The notes: generated by a model not told the origin, from the sequence alone. A DNA stretch of 25,342 bases from Bacteroidota bacterium (GCA_021824855.1 JAKAJX010000233.1:1-25342); one strand, 5' to 3'. Positions 7,458-14,887 are shown, numbered from the stretch's first letter. Made by a program: numbers and translations.

Positions 7458-9878
7458 TTATTCAAAATATGAGGTATCGGAGATGTTAAGTGTGGCACAA
7501 GTGCATTTAACAGAAACAATTCCGCTTACTTCTTTTATGTCAATAAATGTTTTGCAGGTTTTACAGTATAACATTTCCTCAATTTCCGTCCATTTATCAA
7601 AAATACCTTTTATCTCTGGTGTTGAAAAAGGAGTGGATTCATCTTTCCAATGTGTACAGTAATTTCTAAACAAAGTTCCTTGGTCTAATTCATCAAAAGC
7701 CTTATTGAGTTTATGAATTTTGTTAGGTTCTTTGAGTTTCTTTTTGAAATTTGAAACGAGGGGATTGTAAAAATCAGCTAATGTGTAATCGCCTGATGAT
7801 TTATATAAAACGGCTGTTCTTGTTGATTCACACAATGCTCCAAAAACCCATTCAAAATATCTACCTAATGCCGCACCTGCTTTTATTGGGTCGTCATCAT
7901 CAATGAGTTCTTGTACGGCTTCTGTATAATTCTTAGCCAATTTTAGACGAGGCCCATTTGAATAATCCCATTGTAAAAATCTGTAACGGTTCCAGCCTTG
8001 AAATGCTTGTTGTAATGTGTCAAAAAACACCCTGTCGTGTGTAAACATCAGAATTTGAAAATCACTAAATTTAGAAGATAGCAATTGTGGTATTTTGGGT
8101 CTTTTGTATGCGTCAAAACTGTTAACAATGTCGTCAAGGATTATGAATTTGAATTGACTATTGAAGTGTTTAACCGCAGCTAAAAAAATGGCTAATCCAA
8201 AACTATTTATTTGGCTTTCACTCATAAATTTAAAAGCAGGGGTAATTTTCTCGGTAACAAATTCAATTTCTAATTCCACAGCTTTGTCTTTACCTGCAAC
8301 AAGCTTAATTTCAGGATTTTTCAAGAAGGGATTGGCTCCTTCTAATGCATTGAAACAATCTGCAACGTCTGATTGAATTGCAGTGAAAGTTGTTTGAATT
8401 TCATTTTGTATGTATGTAGTTAAATGGCTGAACAGAATTTCAAGATTAGAACATATTGTATTCAAATAGTTTGCTTTTCCGTCTGCCTTTAAAAAGTCAG
8501 TATAATAATTGATAATCGAAACAAGGGATGTGAAGTCCGCTGCTAAATTTTTTGTTTTTTCATCTGCTCTCAGTTCAGCAATTTTATCAAAAACAGCTTT
8601 ATTCATTTGAGCTTGCGAAATACTTATAGAATCTACATCAGTTATACAGCTCTCATTAGAAATTTCAATTTTTTCAATTTTATTTAATGGTGTTTTTATA
8701 GTTGTTAGAACAGATTTAATATTGTCGAATATATTGTTTGTTTTTTGGAAGAAATCGCTGAAATGTGTTGTAACCAAAGCTCCCGTTGCATTATTTACCA
8801 AAGCAACTTTACTATAGATGCTTTGAATGCTTGTTTCTATATGTTGCACTTTTGTATCGTATGCTACTTTTATTTTATTAAGTGCAGATATTGTCTCGTG
8901 CTTTTCGGTAATGTGATGCAATAAGTCTCCACTATATCCCTGGTCGCATACTGGGCAAATAGATTTATCCTCCAATTGCCCAATAATCTCAATACTTTTT
9001 GCGTATAAATCACTTAACAATAGATTCTTAATGTTCTCTTCGCTCTTTTTTAGTTCCTTAAACAATGTTTCCAACTCTACACAGTCATTTTTGAGTTGTT
9101 GAATAGGGAAAAAAGTTGTTAATCCTTTTTGAAAAGCAAGCCATTCAGCAAGAGCAATAGCAATTGGATTAGATTTTACAATTTGGTCTAATGCTTCTTT
9201 AATTTTATAAGCCTCTTTAAATTCTGTAATTTGAGGAATAGAATACTTGATAGCAATAGTATTTATGAATGAAACCACTCCATTTTCATCAACAATGGAA
9301 CTGTTTGTTAATACTTTTATTTTTGAATCAACTTGGTCTCTGTTGCTTTTATATTGTACTAATTGTTGGTTTAATCTTGTAATACTGCCCTGCAAATCAG
9401 ATTGATTTTTAGTGAATTTTTCAAGACCAAAAAAACGAGCTATATATTCATACTTTTCTTTTTTAGTTAGATAAACAAATTCTTGAAGGTCAGAATAACG
9501 CAAATAATTTGGATAAATAGATAGTGCCTTAAAATCCGAGAAATTTCCTGATAATGTAGGTGTAGTAATTTTTGTTTTATTGTATTGTGATTTTACAGTT
9601 TGAATTGTCGGATGCGTAAATTCAGCTTGCAGATAACAGTCTATACCGCTACTTGCTTTATGAGGGTAATCTGATGGTGAAACTCCTTCTTTAGCCAAGT
9701 ATTTAATTTTACCAGTATTAAACCACTCCCAAGCATCAACTATTGAACTTTTTCCTGTGCCGTTTTGTCCATATATTAATGCGGAACTTGCTTGCCCATT
9801 GTTGTTTTCTAAACTGATTACAACAGGTTTGCGAATCCCTCTGAAATTTTCAATATGTATGGCTTTAATCTTGAGCAT
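7458..9878 (-). CDS. SMC/Rad50-like ATPase with zinc motif and C-terminal HEPN
   Basis: This 806-aa protein carries a split ABC/SMC-type ATPase: Walker A GQNGTGKSS (37-45), a long central helical region, ABC signature-like SESQINSFG (553-561), Walker B FIILDD (578-583) and an H-loop THD (613-615). In the middle of the helical region lies CPVC (308-311) followed by His at 321-322 and 327, either a Rad50-type zinc hook or a C2H2-type zinc site. After the ATPase, residues about 665-770 form a helical domain with RNYCTH (738-743), a perfect fit to the HEPN RNase motif R(N/D/H)xxxH. The tail has CKTC (772-775) and CTC (792-794), probably a second zinc knuckle. By analogy with RloC-type proteins, which couple such an ATPase to an RNase, I infer a DNA-state sensor that triggers RNA cleavage and growth arrest. 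It overlaps the preceding gene by 14 nt. Confidence 0.75.
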   Translation of the reverse strand: MLKIKAIHIENFRGIRKPVVISLENNNGQASSALIYGQNGTGKSSIVDAWEWFNTGKIKYLAKEGVSPSDYPHKASSGIDCYLQAEFTHPTIQTVKSQYNKTKITTPTLSGNFSDFKALSIYPNYLRYSDLQEFVYLTKKEKYEYIARFFGLEKFTKNQSDLQGSITRLNQQLVQYKSNRDQVDSKIKVLTNSSIVDENGVVSFINTIAIKYSIPQITEFKEAYKIKEALDQIVKSNPIAIALAEWLAFQKGLTTFFPIQQLKNDCVELETLFKELKKSEENIKNLLLSDLYAKSIEIIGQLEDKSICPVCDQGYSGDLLHHITEKHETISALNKIKVAYDTKVQHIETSIQSIYSKVALVNNATGALVTTHFSDFFQKTNNIFDNIKSVLTTIKTPLNKIEKIEISNESCITDVDSISISQAQMNKAVFDKIAELRADEKTKNLAADFTSLVSIINYYTDFLKADGKANYLNTICSNLEILFSHLTTYIQNEIQTTFTAIQSDVADCFNALEGANPFLKNPEIKLVAGKDKAVELEIEFVTEKITPAFKFMSESQINSFGLAIFLAAVKHFNSQFKFIILDDIVNSFDAYKRPKIPQLLSSKFSDFQILMFTHDRVFFDTLQQAFQGWNRYRFLQWDYSNGPRLKLAKNYTEAVQELIDDDDPIKAGAALGRYFEWVFGALCESTRTAVLYKSSGDYTLADFYNPLVSNFKKKLKEPNKIHKLNKAFDELDQGTLFRNYCTHWKDESTPFSTPEIKGIFDKWTEIEEMLYCKTCKTFIDIKEVSGIVSVKCTCATLNISDTSYFE

Positions 9879-10062
9879 CTTCTTCCTTCATTAAGGATTT
9901 TTCAACCTGTTTGTCGATGCTGTTCACACCAATTGCAACTCTTTTTTCAAATTCAGATGCATTGAATCCGCTTTCAACAAAAAATGGTTCTATTCTGTCA
10001 ATAAACAAGTCAAGTTCCTGTTTGTCAGTTTTTGTTTGAGCAAGCCAATCTTTGAATTCCAT
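9865..10062 (-). CDS. small acidic protein, 65 aa, in defence operon
   Basis: The 65-codon frame starts in a TAATG overlap with the regulator's stop and ends 14 nt inside the ATPase gene. This double overlap makes it a convincing translated gene despite its size. The sequence is helical, charged and acidic (KEEDAQD at the C terminus), with the element ELDLFIDRIEPFFVESGF at about 16-33 and no Cys, membrane segment or signal peptide. I do not recognise the family. Its position between the regulator and the ATPase-HEPN gene suggests an accessory or inhibitory partner of the ATPase, for example an antitoxin-like subunit, but that is inference only. Confidence 0.6.
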   Translation of the reverse strand: MEFKDWLAQTKTDKQELDLFIDRIEPFFVESGFNASEFEKRVAIGVNSIDKQVEKSLMKEEDAQD

Positions 10063-10373
10063 TATTTTTTCTTTTTCAGGTTCTTTTTTTGATATTTTAT
10101 TTTCTCCTCTGCTACTTGCATTGCTTGCAAAGCAAGTTCTTCATCTTGTACTTCATAATATAATTTGTCACTAAGCCAAGCAATTATAACTTCATTTCTT
10201 TGGTCTTTGTAAAAGTCTGCAAGTGCTTTTACTTGCTCTTTTGTCGGCATACGTTTATCCTGCTCAATTTTGCTCAAAATTGTTGGGTCAAGCGAAAGTT
10301 TTGCTCCAACTTCTCTAAGCAAAAGTCCTTTAGTTTCTCGCAACTCCCTTAATATTGTTCCTATTGTTTTCAA
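10062..10373 (-). CDS. XRE-family HTH regulator of the defence operon
   Basis: This 103-aa protein is dominated by an N-terminal Cro/C1-type helix-turn-helix (about residues 5-60): IGTILRELRETKGLLLREVG then LDPTILSKIEQDKRMP. The remaining 40 residues are a charged helix ending in a Lys-rich tail (KKNLKKKK). It is the first gene of the five-gene operon, as expected for a controller protein that delays restriction until methylation is established or represses a toxic effector. The stop overlaps the next start by one base. A pair of TTGnCAA half-sites and a TAnnTTTG promoter element lie 16-38 nt upstream of its ATG, supporting autoregulation. No effector domain is present. Confidence 0.85.
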   Translation of the reverse strand: MKTIGTILRELRETKGLLLREVGAKLSLDPTILSKIEQDKRMPTKEQVKALADFYKDQRNEVIIAWLSDKLYYEVQDEELALQAMQVAEEKIKYQKKNLKKKK

Positions 10374-10389
10374 TCTGCTTTATTTTGAC

Positions 10390-10411
10390 TTGACAAATAT
10401 TGGCAAATGTA
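10390..10411 (-). promoter_or_regulatory. candidate promoter -7 element and operator
   Basis: On the minus strand, TACATTTG (10411-10404) fits the Bacteroidota -7 consensus TAnnTTTG. It runs directly into TTGCCAATATTTGTCAA (10406-10390), which is two TTGnCAA half-sites, each a palindrome, spaced by TAT. The second half-site ends 16 nt before the regulator's ATG. A bound XRE dimer here would cover the transcription start. I could not identify a convincing -33 TTTG at the usual spacing. Confidence 0.5.
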
Positions 10412-10449
10412 AAGATAATTTCTGAAACTTCTACCGTGCGTTTGGAAAA

Positions 10450-10720
10450 TTTTAGCTCTTTTGGTTTTGCGAAGGGTCGGCTTGTGTGTCGGGCAAAACC
10501 AAATGTGCTAAAATGTGCGGCTGGAAAAGAAAAAATTAAAAATGCGGGTCGGCAAAAATTTTAAAAACATTCGGGTCGGCTTTAGTGTCGGCTCGTTGGT
10601 CTGTGTCAAATTGTTAAAGAACTGTCCAGTTAAAGTCTGCTTAGTTTTCAGGTTGCAAAGTCTCGTTTTTCAGTCGAAATTGTCAAGGTTGCACGGTCGT
10701 CCTACGCTTGCCTGTAACAC
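10450..10720. repeat. right inverted arm of the 8-kb unit with hairpin
   Basis: Inverted counterpart of 2636-2880. Matching blocks are GCCTGTAACAC (10710-10720), ATTGTCAAGGTTGC (10679-10692), GGTTGCAAA (10651-10659), AAAAATTTTAAAAAC (10554-10568) and the reverse complement of the 20-base T-rich block (about 10524-10543). A strong hairpin lies at the inner end: TTTTAGC (10450-10456) and TTTGGTTTTGC (10460-10470) pair with GCAAAACCAAA (10493-10503) and GCTAAAA (10507-10513), with TCT opposite TGT as internal loop and a 22-nt apical loop. The GCCTGTAAC core faces the recombinase gene and would be its attI-like junction. The region 10412-10780 contains no supported gene. Confidence 0.7.
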
Positions 10721-10780
10721 TCAAATATACGCAATCTTATTAATCTAACTATTTTTGTAATACATTCAGTATCAAAACTT

Positions 10781-11932
10781 TTATCCCCCACTTTTTATAT
10801 TATCGTATTGCGTAAGTCCAATAAGTGGCCGCTCCTCTCCCTTCTTAAATAAATAGTCTAACGGACTGGCAATAAATACCAATTTCTCTCTTGCTACATG
10901 TAAATATCGCTCAGTTGTTTTTATGCTAAAATGCCCTAATAAATCTTTAATATATCGTATATCTACCCCTTTTTCTAATAAATGCGTAGCAAAACTATGG
11001 CGTAAGGAATGAAAACTCACTCGCTTATGTATATTGGCTTTTATACTAGCTTGTATAAAAACTTCTTGTGCCGTTCTAACACTTATGGGCATTCCTTTTT
11101 GAGCTCCTTCAAATAAATACTTTTGAGGCATGGGTTTATGTAGTCGTAAATAGGCTCTTAATATATCTAACAATAATGGACTTAGCATTACATATCTGTC
11201 CTTTTTCCCTTTGCTTCTTTCAATAAATACTTGCATTCTCCCGCTATCAATATCGGCAATTTTTAAATTTACTGCTTCAGATATACGTAAGCCACAACTA
11301 AACGCTGTTAATAAAATTGCTTTGTGCTTTATATTGGGTAATGCTCTAAATAATCTTTCTAATTCGGCCTCGCTTAATACTTTAGGTAATTGTTGGGGCT
11401 TTTTGGGTCGGGGTAAAGTAAATAACATTCGCTCTTTTCCTAACACCTGCTCGTAATAAAATTTTATTGCGTTAATATGGTTATTCATATCACTTTCGCT
11501 GCAACGCTTTTTTTCTAACCGCCAAAAAAGATATTTTTCTATAATGGGTTGTGTAACTGCATCTATTACATATTTTCGGCTTATTGTGGTAAAATATTCG
11601 CGTAAGTGGGTGCAATAGTTTTTATTGGTACTGCTGCTGTAGGCTTTAAGTTTTATTTTTTGATGCGTGGCTTGCAATTTTTGTTCAACACTAATTTGTG
11701 TTTCGTTAGTGCCAATATCTTCGGTGGCTACTTCAATAAAACTGGGCTTTATACCACATTTTTCTCTGTTGTCATTGGTATCGGGTATATGCCAGCAATT
11801 TAAGGTTTTACTCCATTTTGCACCGGGTACTTGTAACATTTTTTCATTCAAATTTTTGTTGAACGAGAATGTTATTTGTATACGCATTTCTCCTTTATAT
11901 TCCACCAATTGATACTTAATTTTTGTACTCAT
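10781..11932 (-). CDS. tyrosine recombinase next to the cassette array
   Basis: This 383-aa integrase has all catalytic residues of the family: Arg in CGLRISEA (R216), a Lys in the beta-hairpin KGKKDRY (about 241-244), HxxR in HSLRHSFATHLL (H308, R311), His in LLGH (H334) and the nucleophile in ERYLHV (Y343). Residues about 85-165 form the SAM-like core-binding domain, and residues 1-75 are an extra N-terminal domain (PGAKWSKTLNCWHIP at 36-50). The ending SPLDYL (356-361) recalls the SPLDxL near the end of integron integrases, but the IntI-specific insertion before the HxxR motif is missing. It is best called an Xer/IntI-like recombinase. The stop is 61 nt from the array boundary. A GGAGGA sequence just before the start is a strong Shine-Dalgarno match, unusual for this phylum. 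Confidence 0.9.
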   Translation of the reverse strand: MSTKIKYQLVEYKGEMRIQITFSFNKNLNEKMLQVPGAKWSKTLNCWHIPDTNDNREKCGIKPSFIEVATEDIGTNETQISVEQKLQATHQKIKLKAYSSSTNKNYCTHLREYFTTISRKYVIDAVTQPIIEKYLFWRLEKKRCSESDMNNHINAIKFYYEQVLGKERMLFTLPRPKKPQQLPKVLSEAELERLFRALPNIKHKAILLTAFSCGLRISEAVNLKIADIDSGRMQVFIERSKGKKDRYVMLSPLLLDILRAYLRLHKPMPQKYLFEGAQKGMPISVRTAQEVFIQASIKANIHKRVSFHSLRHSFATHLLEKGVDIRYIKDLLGHFSIKTTERYLHVAREKLVFIASPLDYLFKKGEERPLIGLTQYDNIKSGG

Positions 11933-12148
11933 ACTCCTCCATTAAATTGTGTAGTATTTACAGCAATGCCTACTCACTCACAGGCGATTGCGGAAGGGGT
12001 ATATATGTTTGCTCAAATTAATTGTTTTTTTACTATCAACCAAAAAAATATATTGCTACTTATTATTATACTGTTATTGTAAATAATAAGCGGTAACAAT
12101 GTGTTTAACAGTTACTGCATAAATTTGAACAAGAGAATAAACAGATGA
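11933..12148. other. recombinase upstream region, AT-rich hairpin
   Basis: No gene is supported in these 216 nt. CTTATTATT (12059-12067) and AATAATAAG (12082-12090) form a 9-bp AT-only inverted repeat about 130-160 nt upstream of the recombinase start. The sequence probably holds the recombinase promoter, but I cannot place it. No copy of the array cores is seen here. Confidence 0.4.
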
Positions 12149-12553
12149 TTATTTGTTTTGGGAAGAAAGTGAAATTTTGGGAAGAAAGGTCATAATTTGA
12201 ATAACAAATCCTAATACAAGCATGGCATAAAGACCCGTTTTAATTTGCGGACATTCGCCCAATCGGCACATAGAAAATAGAATATAATTTTTAATACACC
12301 ATCCTAAATTTAATAATCCTATAAAAATATTTATTCGTTTTACCAATACACTTTTGCCAATGAAAAACGGAATTAGAAAAACTGAAAAGAATAAATATGC
12401 TTTTAATTGCATGCCAAAAGTTAAATTATCATTTACTTTTCCGTGCAAACCATTTAAGGTAATTTGTAAAGAAGGAATATATATCCACGGCAAGGCACAA
12501 GTGGCTAATAACAGCAACACACTAATTATACCAATTGTTTGAGAGTGTTTCAT
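12149..12553 (-). CDS. small four-helix membrane protein, 134 aa
   Basis: The protein has four hydrophobic stretches: IIGVLLLLATCALPW-like residues about 8-26, a second at about 50-65 (LKAYLFFSVFLIPFF), a third at about 72-93 and a fourth at about 108-124 (AMLVLGFVIQIMTFL). A short loop with Cys residues (MCRLGEC, about 94-100) lies between the last two helices. The topology suggests an inner-membrane protein, but I do not recognise the family and no catalytic motif is visible. The gene sits between the recombinase and tRNA-Cys on the same strand as both. It may mark the start of ordinary chromosomal sequence to the right of the array. Confidence 0.6.
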   Translation of the reverse strand: MKHSQTIGIISVLLLLATCALPWIYIPSLQITLNGLHGKVNDNLTFGMQLKAYLFFSVFLIPFFIGKSVLVKRINIFIGLLNLGWCIKNYILFSMCRLGECPQIKTGLYAMLVLGFVIQIMTFLPKISLSSQNK

Positions 12554-12594
12554 ATACAGTAAAAGTAAAATTCCCCGCTTAAAACGAGTAATTT

Positions 12595-12668
12595 TGGAGG
12601 TCCCGAGCGGATTCGAACCGCTGTAGAAGCTTTTGCAGAGCTCTGCCTAGCCACTCGGCCACAGGACC
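12595..12668 (-). tRNA. tRNA-Cys (anticodon GCA)
   Basis: The minus strand folds as a complete tRNA. The acceptor arm GGTCCTG pairs with CGGGACC (one T-G pair). The D arm is GCCGAGTGGCTAGGC. The anticodon stem GAGCT/AGCTT encloses the loop CTGCAAA with anticodon GCA. The T arm AGCGG-TTCGAAT-CCGCT is canonical. The discriminator is T, as expected for cysteine, and a 3' CCA is encoded (12597-12595). No duplicate of its 3' end is visible at the far side of the array, so it does not look like the attachment site used by the nearby recombinase. Confidence 0.95.
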
Positions 12669-12827
12669 TTTCGGGCTGCGAAAATAAAGCAAGCAATCTA
12701 ATTTCAAAATTCTAATTTTATAATACCTAAACTTTTTTTTATAAAATTGTTTTTGGATGGTATATTTTGTACCATTTATATTGCAACAAAAAGCGTACTA
12801 TACCAGTTGCTTTAAAAAAATTTATGT

Positions 12828-13700
12828 ATGACAAGAATTGCAGAATCAGAATTAATTATTAATAACAGAGGTGCTATATATCATATCAATTTACATCCCG
12901 ATGAATTGGCAGATACTGTAATTACCGTTGGCGACCCCGACCGAGTAACTGAAGTAAGTAAATATTTTGATTTAATAGAAGTAAAACAACAACACAGAGA
13001 ATTTATAGCGCATACCGGTTTTATTGGCAAAAAAAGAATTACAGTTGTATCTACCGGTATAGGCCCCGATAACATTGATATTGTTTTAAACGAGTTGGAT
13101 GCTTTGGTAAATATTGATTTTACAACAAGAACCATCAAACCACAATTAAAACATTTAACCATACTTCGCTTAGGCACATCCGGATCGCTGCAATCGGCAA
13201 TTGCGGTAGATAGTTTTGTAGCAGGCACGCATGGCTTGGGATTAGATAATTTATTGCATTATTATCGGTTACAAAATAATGAAGAAGAACAACAAATTAT
13301 TCAGCAATTTATTGCACATACACAGTTAAGCGGCAATATTCAACCTTACTTAGTATCGGCAAGTGCAAGTATTTTAAAACATTTTGTTGATGGATATTAT
13401 CACGGAATTACCACTACTTGTCCGGGTTTTTATGGCCCACAAGGCAGGGTATTGCGTTTAGGATTAGCTAACCCATTATTGGTTGATAGATTAAGCAGTT
13501 TTCGTTTTGGCAATCACTTCATCAGTAATTTCGAAATGGAAACCAGTGCTATTTATGGTTTAAGTAAATTATTAGGGCATCAATGCCTTAGCTTAAATGT
13601 TATTGTAGCAAATAGAGTAACCAAACAATTTAGTAAAGATGCTAAAGCAGCCGTAGAAAATTTAATTAAAAAAAGTTTAGCAATTATTGAACAGATATAA
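12828..13700 (+). CDS. nucleoside phosphorylase (uridine phosphorylase-like)
   Basis: This 290-aa protein belongs to the PNP/UDP phosphorylase family, which cleaves a nucleoside with phosphate to give the free base and ribose-1-phosphate in nucleoside salvage. Visible family elements are VGDPDRV (34-40, phosphate loop), STGIGPDNIDIVLNEL (about 75-90), RLGTSGSL (about 113-120) and the base/ribose-binding NFEMETSAIYGLSKLLGH (about 234-251), where the E-M-E of the ribose-binding site is intact. Substrate preference between uridine and other nucleosides cannot be settled by eye. The upstream interval holds a TATATTTTG (12761-12769) that resembles a Bacteroidota -7 element. dapF follows after 3 nt, so the two are likely one operon. 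Confidence 0.88.
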   Translation: MTRIAESELIINNRGAIYHINLHPDELADTVITVGDPDRVTEVSKYFDLIEVKQQHREFIAHTGFIGKKRITVVSTGIGPDNIDIVLNELDALVNIDFTTRTIKPQLKHLTILRLGTSGSLQSAIAVDSFVAGTHGLGLDNLLHYYRLQNNEEEQQIIQQFIAHTQLSGNIQPYLVSASASILKHFVDGYYHGITTTCPGFYGPQGRVLRLGLANPLLVDRLSSFRFGNHFISNFEMETSAIYGLSKLLGHQCLSLNVIVANRVTKQFSKDAKAAVENLIKKSLAIIEQI

Positions 13701-13703
13701 CTA

Positions 13704-14477
13704 ATGAAAATTACATTTTATAAATATCAGGGTACAGGCAACGATTTTATTATTATTGACAATAGACAGGGTTTTGCCCATTTTACTACCCACCAAATTA
13801 ATTTTTTGTGTAACCGAAAATTTGGCATTGGTGCCGATGGTTTAATGCTATTGAACTTATTAAATGGCTACGACTTTGAAATGGTGTATTACAATGCCGA
13901 TGGTAAAGAAAGTACCATGTGTGGCAATGGCGGACGCTGTTTAACTCAATTTGCCAAAGACATAGGCATTATAAAAGAAAAATATGTTTTTATGGCAACC
14001 GATGGAGTGCATGAAGCTTTGTTTGAACAAAATGGATGGGTGGCACTAAAAATGAAAGATGTATCTACTATTGCTACATTTAATAACGATAAAATTGTAA
14101 ATACCGGATCTCCGCATTATGTGCAGCAAGTAGAAAATGTATCTGCTAAAAATGTTTTTGCCGATGGCCGTGAAATTCGCTACAGTCATGCATTTGCAGC
14201 CGAAGGTATTAATGTAAATTTTGTGCAACCTACACCCAATGGCATTACAGTAAGAACCTATGAACGCGGTGTGGAAGATGAAACATTAAGTTGCGGCACC
14301 GGTGTTACTGCCTGTGCTTTGGTTTTTAGTAATGAAAATTTACATCAAAGAATTAGTATTGAAACTTTAGGCGGACAATTGGCTGTTGAGTTTGATAAAG
14401 AAAATGATCAGCATTTTACCAATATTTATTTATGCGGACCGGCAACTTTTGTTTTTAAAGGCGAAATTGACGTCTAA
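13704..14477 (+). CDS. dapF: diaminopimelate epimerase
   Basis: This 257-aa enzyme converts LL- to meso-diaminopimelate, the last step before lysine and the source of the peptidoglycan cross-linking residue, in the cytoplasm. Both catalytic cysteines are present in their conserved contexts: C73 in MCGNGGRC and C197 in LSCGTGVTA. The N-terminal KYQGTGNDFIIID (about 7-19), the FGIGADG (40-46) and the ERGVEDETLSCGTG segments are all family hallmarks. Length is close to normal for the family. It begins 3 nt after the phosphorylase stop and is followed 23 nt later by a DoxX-like gene on the same strand. Confidence 0.96.
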   Translation: MKITFYKYQGTGNDFIIIDNRQGFAHFTTHQINFLCNRKFGIGADGLMLLNLLNGYDFEMVYYNADGKESTMCGNGGRCLTQFAKDIGIIKEKYVFMATDGVHEALFEQNGWVALKMKDVSTIATFNNDKIVNTGSPHYVQQVENVSAKNVFADGREIRYSHAFAAEGINVNFVQPTPNGITVRTYERGVEDETLSCGTGVTACALVFSNENLHQRISIETLGGQLAVEFDKENDQHFTNIYLCGPATFVFKGEIDV

Positions 14478-14500
14478 CTTTCCATCTAAAATCAATCAAT

Positions 14501-14872
14501 ATGCAAACAAAAACAACCAAAACAATTTATTGGATTAGTACAACTATTTTGTCGCTCTTTTTATTAATGGGAATTCTTTTTATAACCAAACCCGAATCTA
14601 TGGAACTAATGAAACAGTTAGGAGTTCCTACATGGCTTTATTGGGAAATAAGCATTGGAAAAATTATTGGAGGATTATTGTTAATTCTTCCATTTATTGC
14701 AAAACGACTTAAAGAATGGACGTATGTTGCATTGGGTATAGATTTTATTTCTGCCTCAATAGCTTTAAATGCTGTGGGTGGAATTGGATTAAAGGCTTTT
14801 AGTCCGCTTTTATTCTTCTTCGTATTATTGGTTTCTTATCTTTCTTATCATAAATTAAATACTACCAATTAA
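14501..14872 (+). CDS. DoxX-like membrane protein
   Basis: The 123-aa protein has four predicted transmembrane helices at about 9-27 (WISTTILSLFLLMGILF), 47-66, 73-91 and 97-116. The layout with the short KPESMELMKQLGVPTW stretch (about 30-45) between helices 1 and 2 is typical of the DoxX_2 group, in which this segment carries 'M..LG.P.w'. The biochemical role of these proteins is poorly defined; some take part in membrane redox processes. It follows dapF and precedes a DUF1801 gene with a 15-nt gap, probably in one transcript. There is no signal peptide apart from the first helix. Confidence 0.75.
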   Translation: MQTKTTKTIYWISTTILSLFLLMGILFITKPESMELMKQLGVPTWLYWEISIGKIIGGLLLILPFIAKRLKEWTYVALGIDFISASIALNAVGGIGLKAFSPLLFFFVLLVSYLSYHKLNTTN

Positions 14873-14887
14873 CGTTAACCTTATTTT

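Noticed and set aside
10515..10748. 77-codon plus-strand frame in the right arm
   Set aside because: It runs through the inverted arm and the GGTTGC/GTAAC cores, begins with a Lys-rich stretch created by the A-rich block, and has no homology recognised.
12595..12668. tRNA-Cys as the attachment site of a genomic island
   Set aside because: No duplicate of the tRNA 3' end was found in the window, and a separate gene lies between the tRNA and the recombinase.
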